Positions 5,829-5,974 of a DNA stretch of 5,974 nt are shown here, piece after piece. Under the pieces are notes generated by a model that saw only the letters and a program-made list of their open reading frames with translations, ran no database searches and had not been told where the DNA came from. Both the position numbers and the translations under genes were made by a program. This DNA comes from Dehalococcoidia bacterium (GTDB lineage: Bacteria > Chloroflexota > Dehalococcoidia > Lucifugimonadales > UBA3495): NCBI GenBank assembly GCA_022823105.1, contig JAJDXU010000202.1, forward strand, positions 1 through 5,974, written 5' to 3'. Position 1 is the stretch's first letter. Each line of letters starts with the position of its first letter.

Positions 5829-5900
5829 TACCCCCGCGGAGACTCGAACTCCGGTCTCTGGCTCCGGAGGCCAGCACTCTATCCACTGAGCTACGGGGGC
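5829..5900 (-). tRNA. tRNA-Arg(CCG)
   Basis: Full cloverleaf on the minus strand. The acceptor is GCCCCCG/CGGGGGT (7 bp with a G1-U72 wobble) and the D stem GCTC/GAGT has loop AGTGGATA, which holds the A20 used in arginine identity. The anticodon stem CTGGC/GCCAG has loop CTCCGGA, giving anticodon CCG and G37. The variable loop is 4 nt, the T stem is CGGAG/CTCCG with loop TTCGAGT, and the discriminator is A. No CCA is encoded (CTT follows), so the CCA-adding enzyme must finish it. The total is 72 nt. It lies 56 nt upstream of tRNA-Pro on the same strand, so the two are probably cotranscribed. Confidence 0.95.
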
Positions 5901-5907
5901 AATTCCC

Positions 5908-5916
5908 ATTCTAGCA
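5908..5916 (-). promoter_or_regulatory. Extended -10 promoter of the tRNA operon
   Basis: On the minus strand this reads TGCTAGAAT, an extended -10 (TGn plus TAGAAT, five of six matches). It ends 7 nt before the tRNA-Arg 5' end, so transcription would start almost at the mature end with a leader of only a base or two. No clear -35 box is seen 16-18 nt upstream, which is acceptable for an extended -10 promoter. Confidence 0.5.
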
Positions 5917-5974
5917 CACGCGAAGCTACGGGCAGAGCCGGCTATTCTACGGTGATTGAACCGTTGGAAGTGGT

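Noticed and set aside
5679..5909. A 76-residue minus-strand open frame at the right end
   Set aside because: It runs through both tRNA genes; its sequence (GVWPSGKAPALGAG, for example) is simply translated tRNA and is a frequent false protein.
5952..5974. A possible GTG start of a plus-strand gene running off the right edge
   Set aside because: Only seven codons are visible and there is no ribosome binding site, so it cannot be supported.

Overview
The window is GC-rich bacterial chromosomal DNA with short intergenic gaps and seven protein genes. It also has two tRNA genes and several small palindromic repeats. I see no CRISPR array, insertion sequence, phage gene or origin. The gene content (a cytosolic NHL propeller, a MoaB-type protein, a generic amidohydrolase, TrmD, a hotdog thioesterase and TenA) together with palindromes built on TAGGGGCG arms reminds me of marine Chloroflexota (SAR202/Dehalococcoidia-like) genomes. 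That placement is an impression from memory; the window holds no rRNA or other decisive marker.

Left part (1-1318): a complete gene for a six-bladed NHL-repeat protein (69-1073, +) is followed by a 245-bp gene-free gap. The gap holds two clear copies and one eroded copy of a small GC-rich palindrome, and a weak hairpin that could end the minus-strand operon coming from the right. Bases 1-68 carry only the ribosome binding site of the NHL gene; no upstream gene can be assigned.

Middle-left (1319-2313): two minus-strand genes, probably one operon 31 nt apart. A MoaB/MogA-family protein (1710-2201) comes first, then an unassigned 119-aa protein (1319-1678). The C-terminal half of the latter looks like the end of a cytochrome-c-like domain but has no heme-binding CxxCH. 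A 112-bp divergent promoter region separates moaB from the next block.

Middle-right (2314-5611): all on the plus strand. A metal-dependent amidohydrolase (417 aa) comes first, then a palindrome just upstream of trmD (tRNA m1G37 methyltransferase). trmD overlaps a 4HBT/YbgC-like acyl-CoA thioesterase gene by 8 nt, and 34 nt later comes tenA (thiaminase II, thiamin salvage) with every known catalytic residue present. trmD is therefore outside its usual rpsP-rimM-trmD-rplS setting.

Right end (5612-5974): a degenerate copy of a second palindromic repeat, then two minus-strand tRNA genes, tRNA-Arg(CCG) followed by tRNA-Pro(UGG). An extended -10 promoter lies immediately upstream of the Arg gene. 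Both tRNAs carry G36-G37, the recognition element of TrmD, whose gene is about 1.3 kb away. No obviously new multi-gene system is present. The most interesting items are the heme-less cytochrome-like protein linked to moaB, the palindrome family with one copy at the trmD start, and the trmD/substrate-tRNA neighbourhood.
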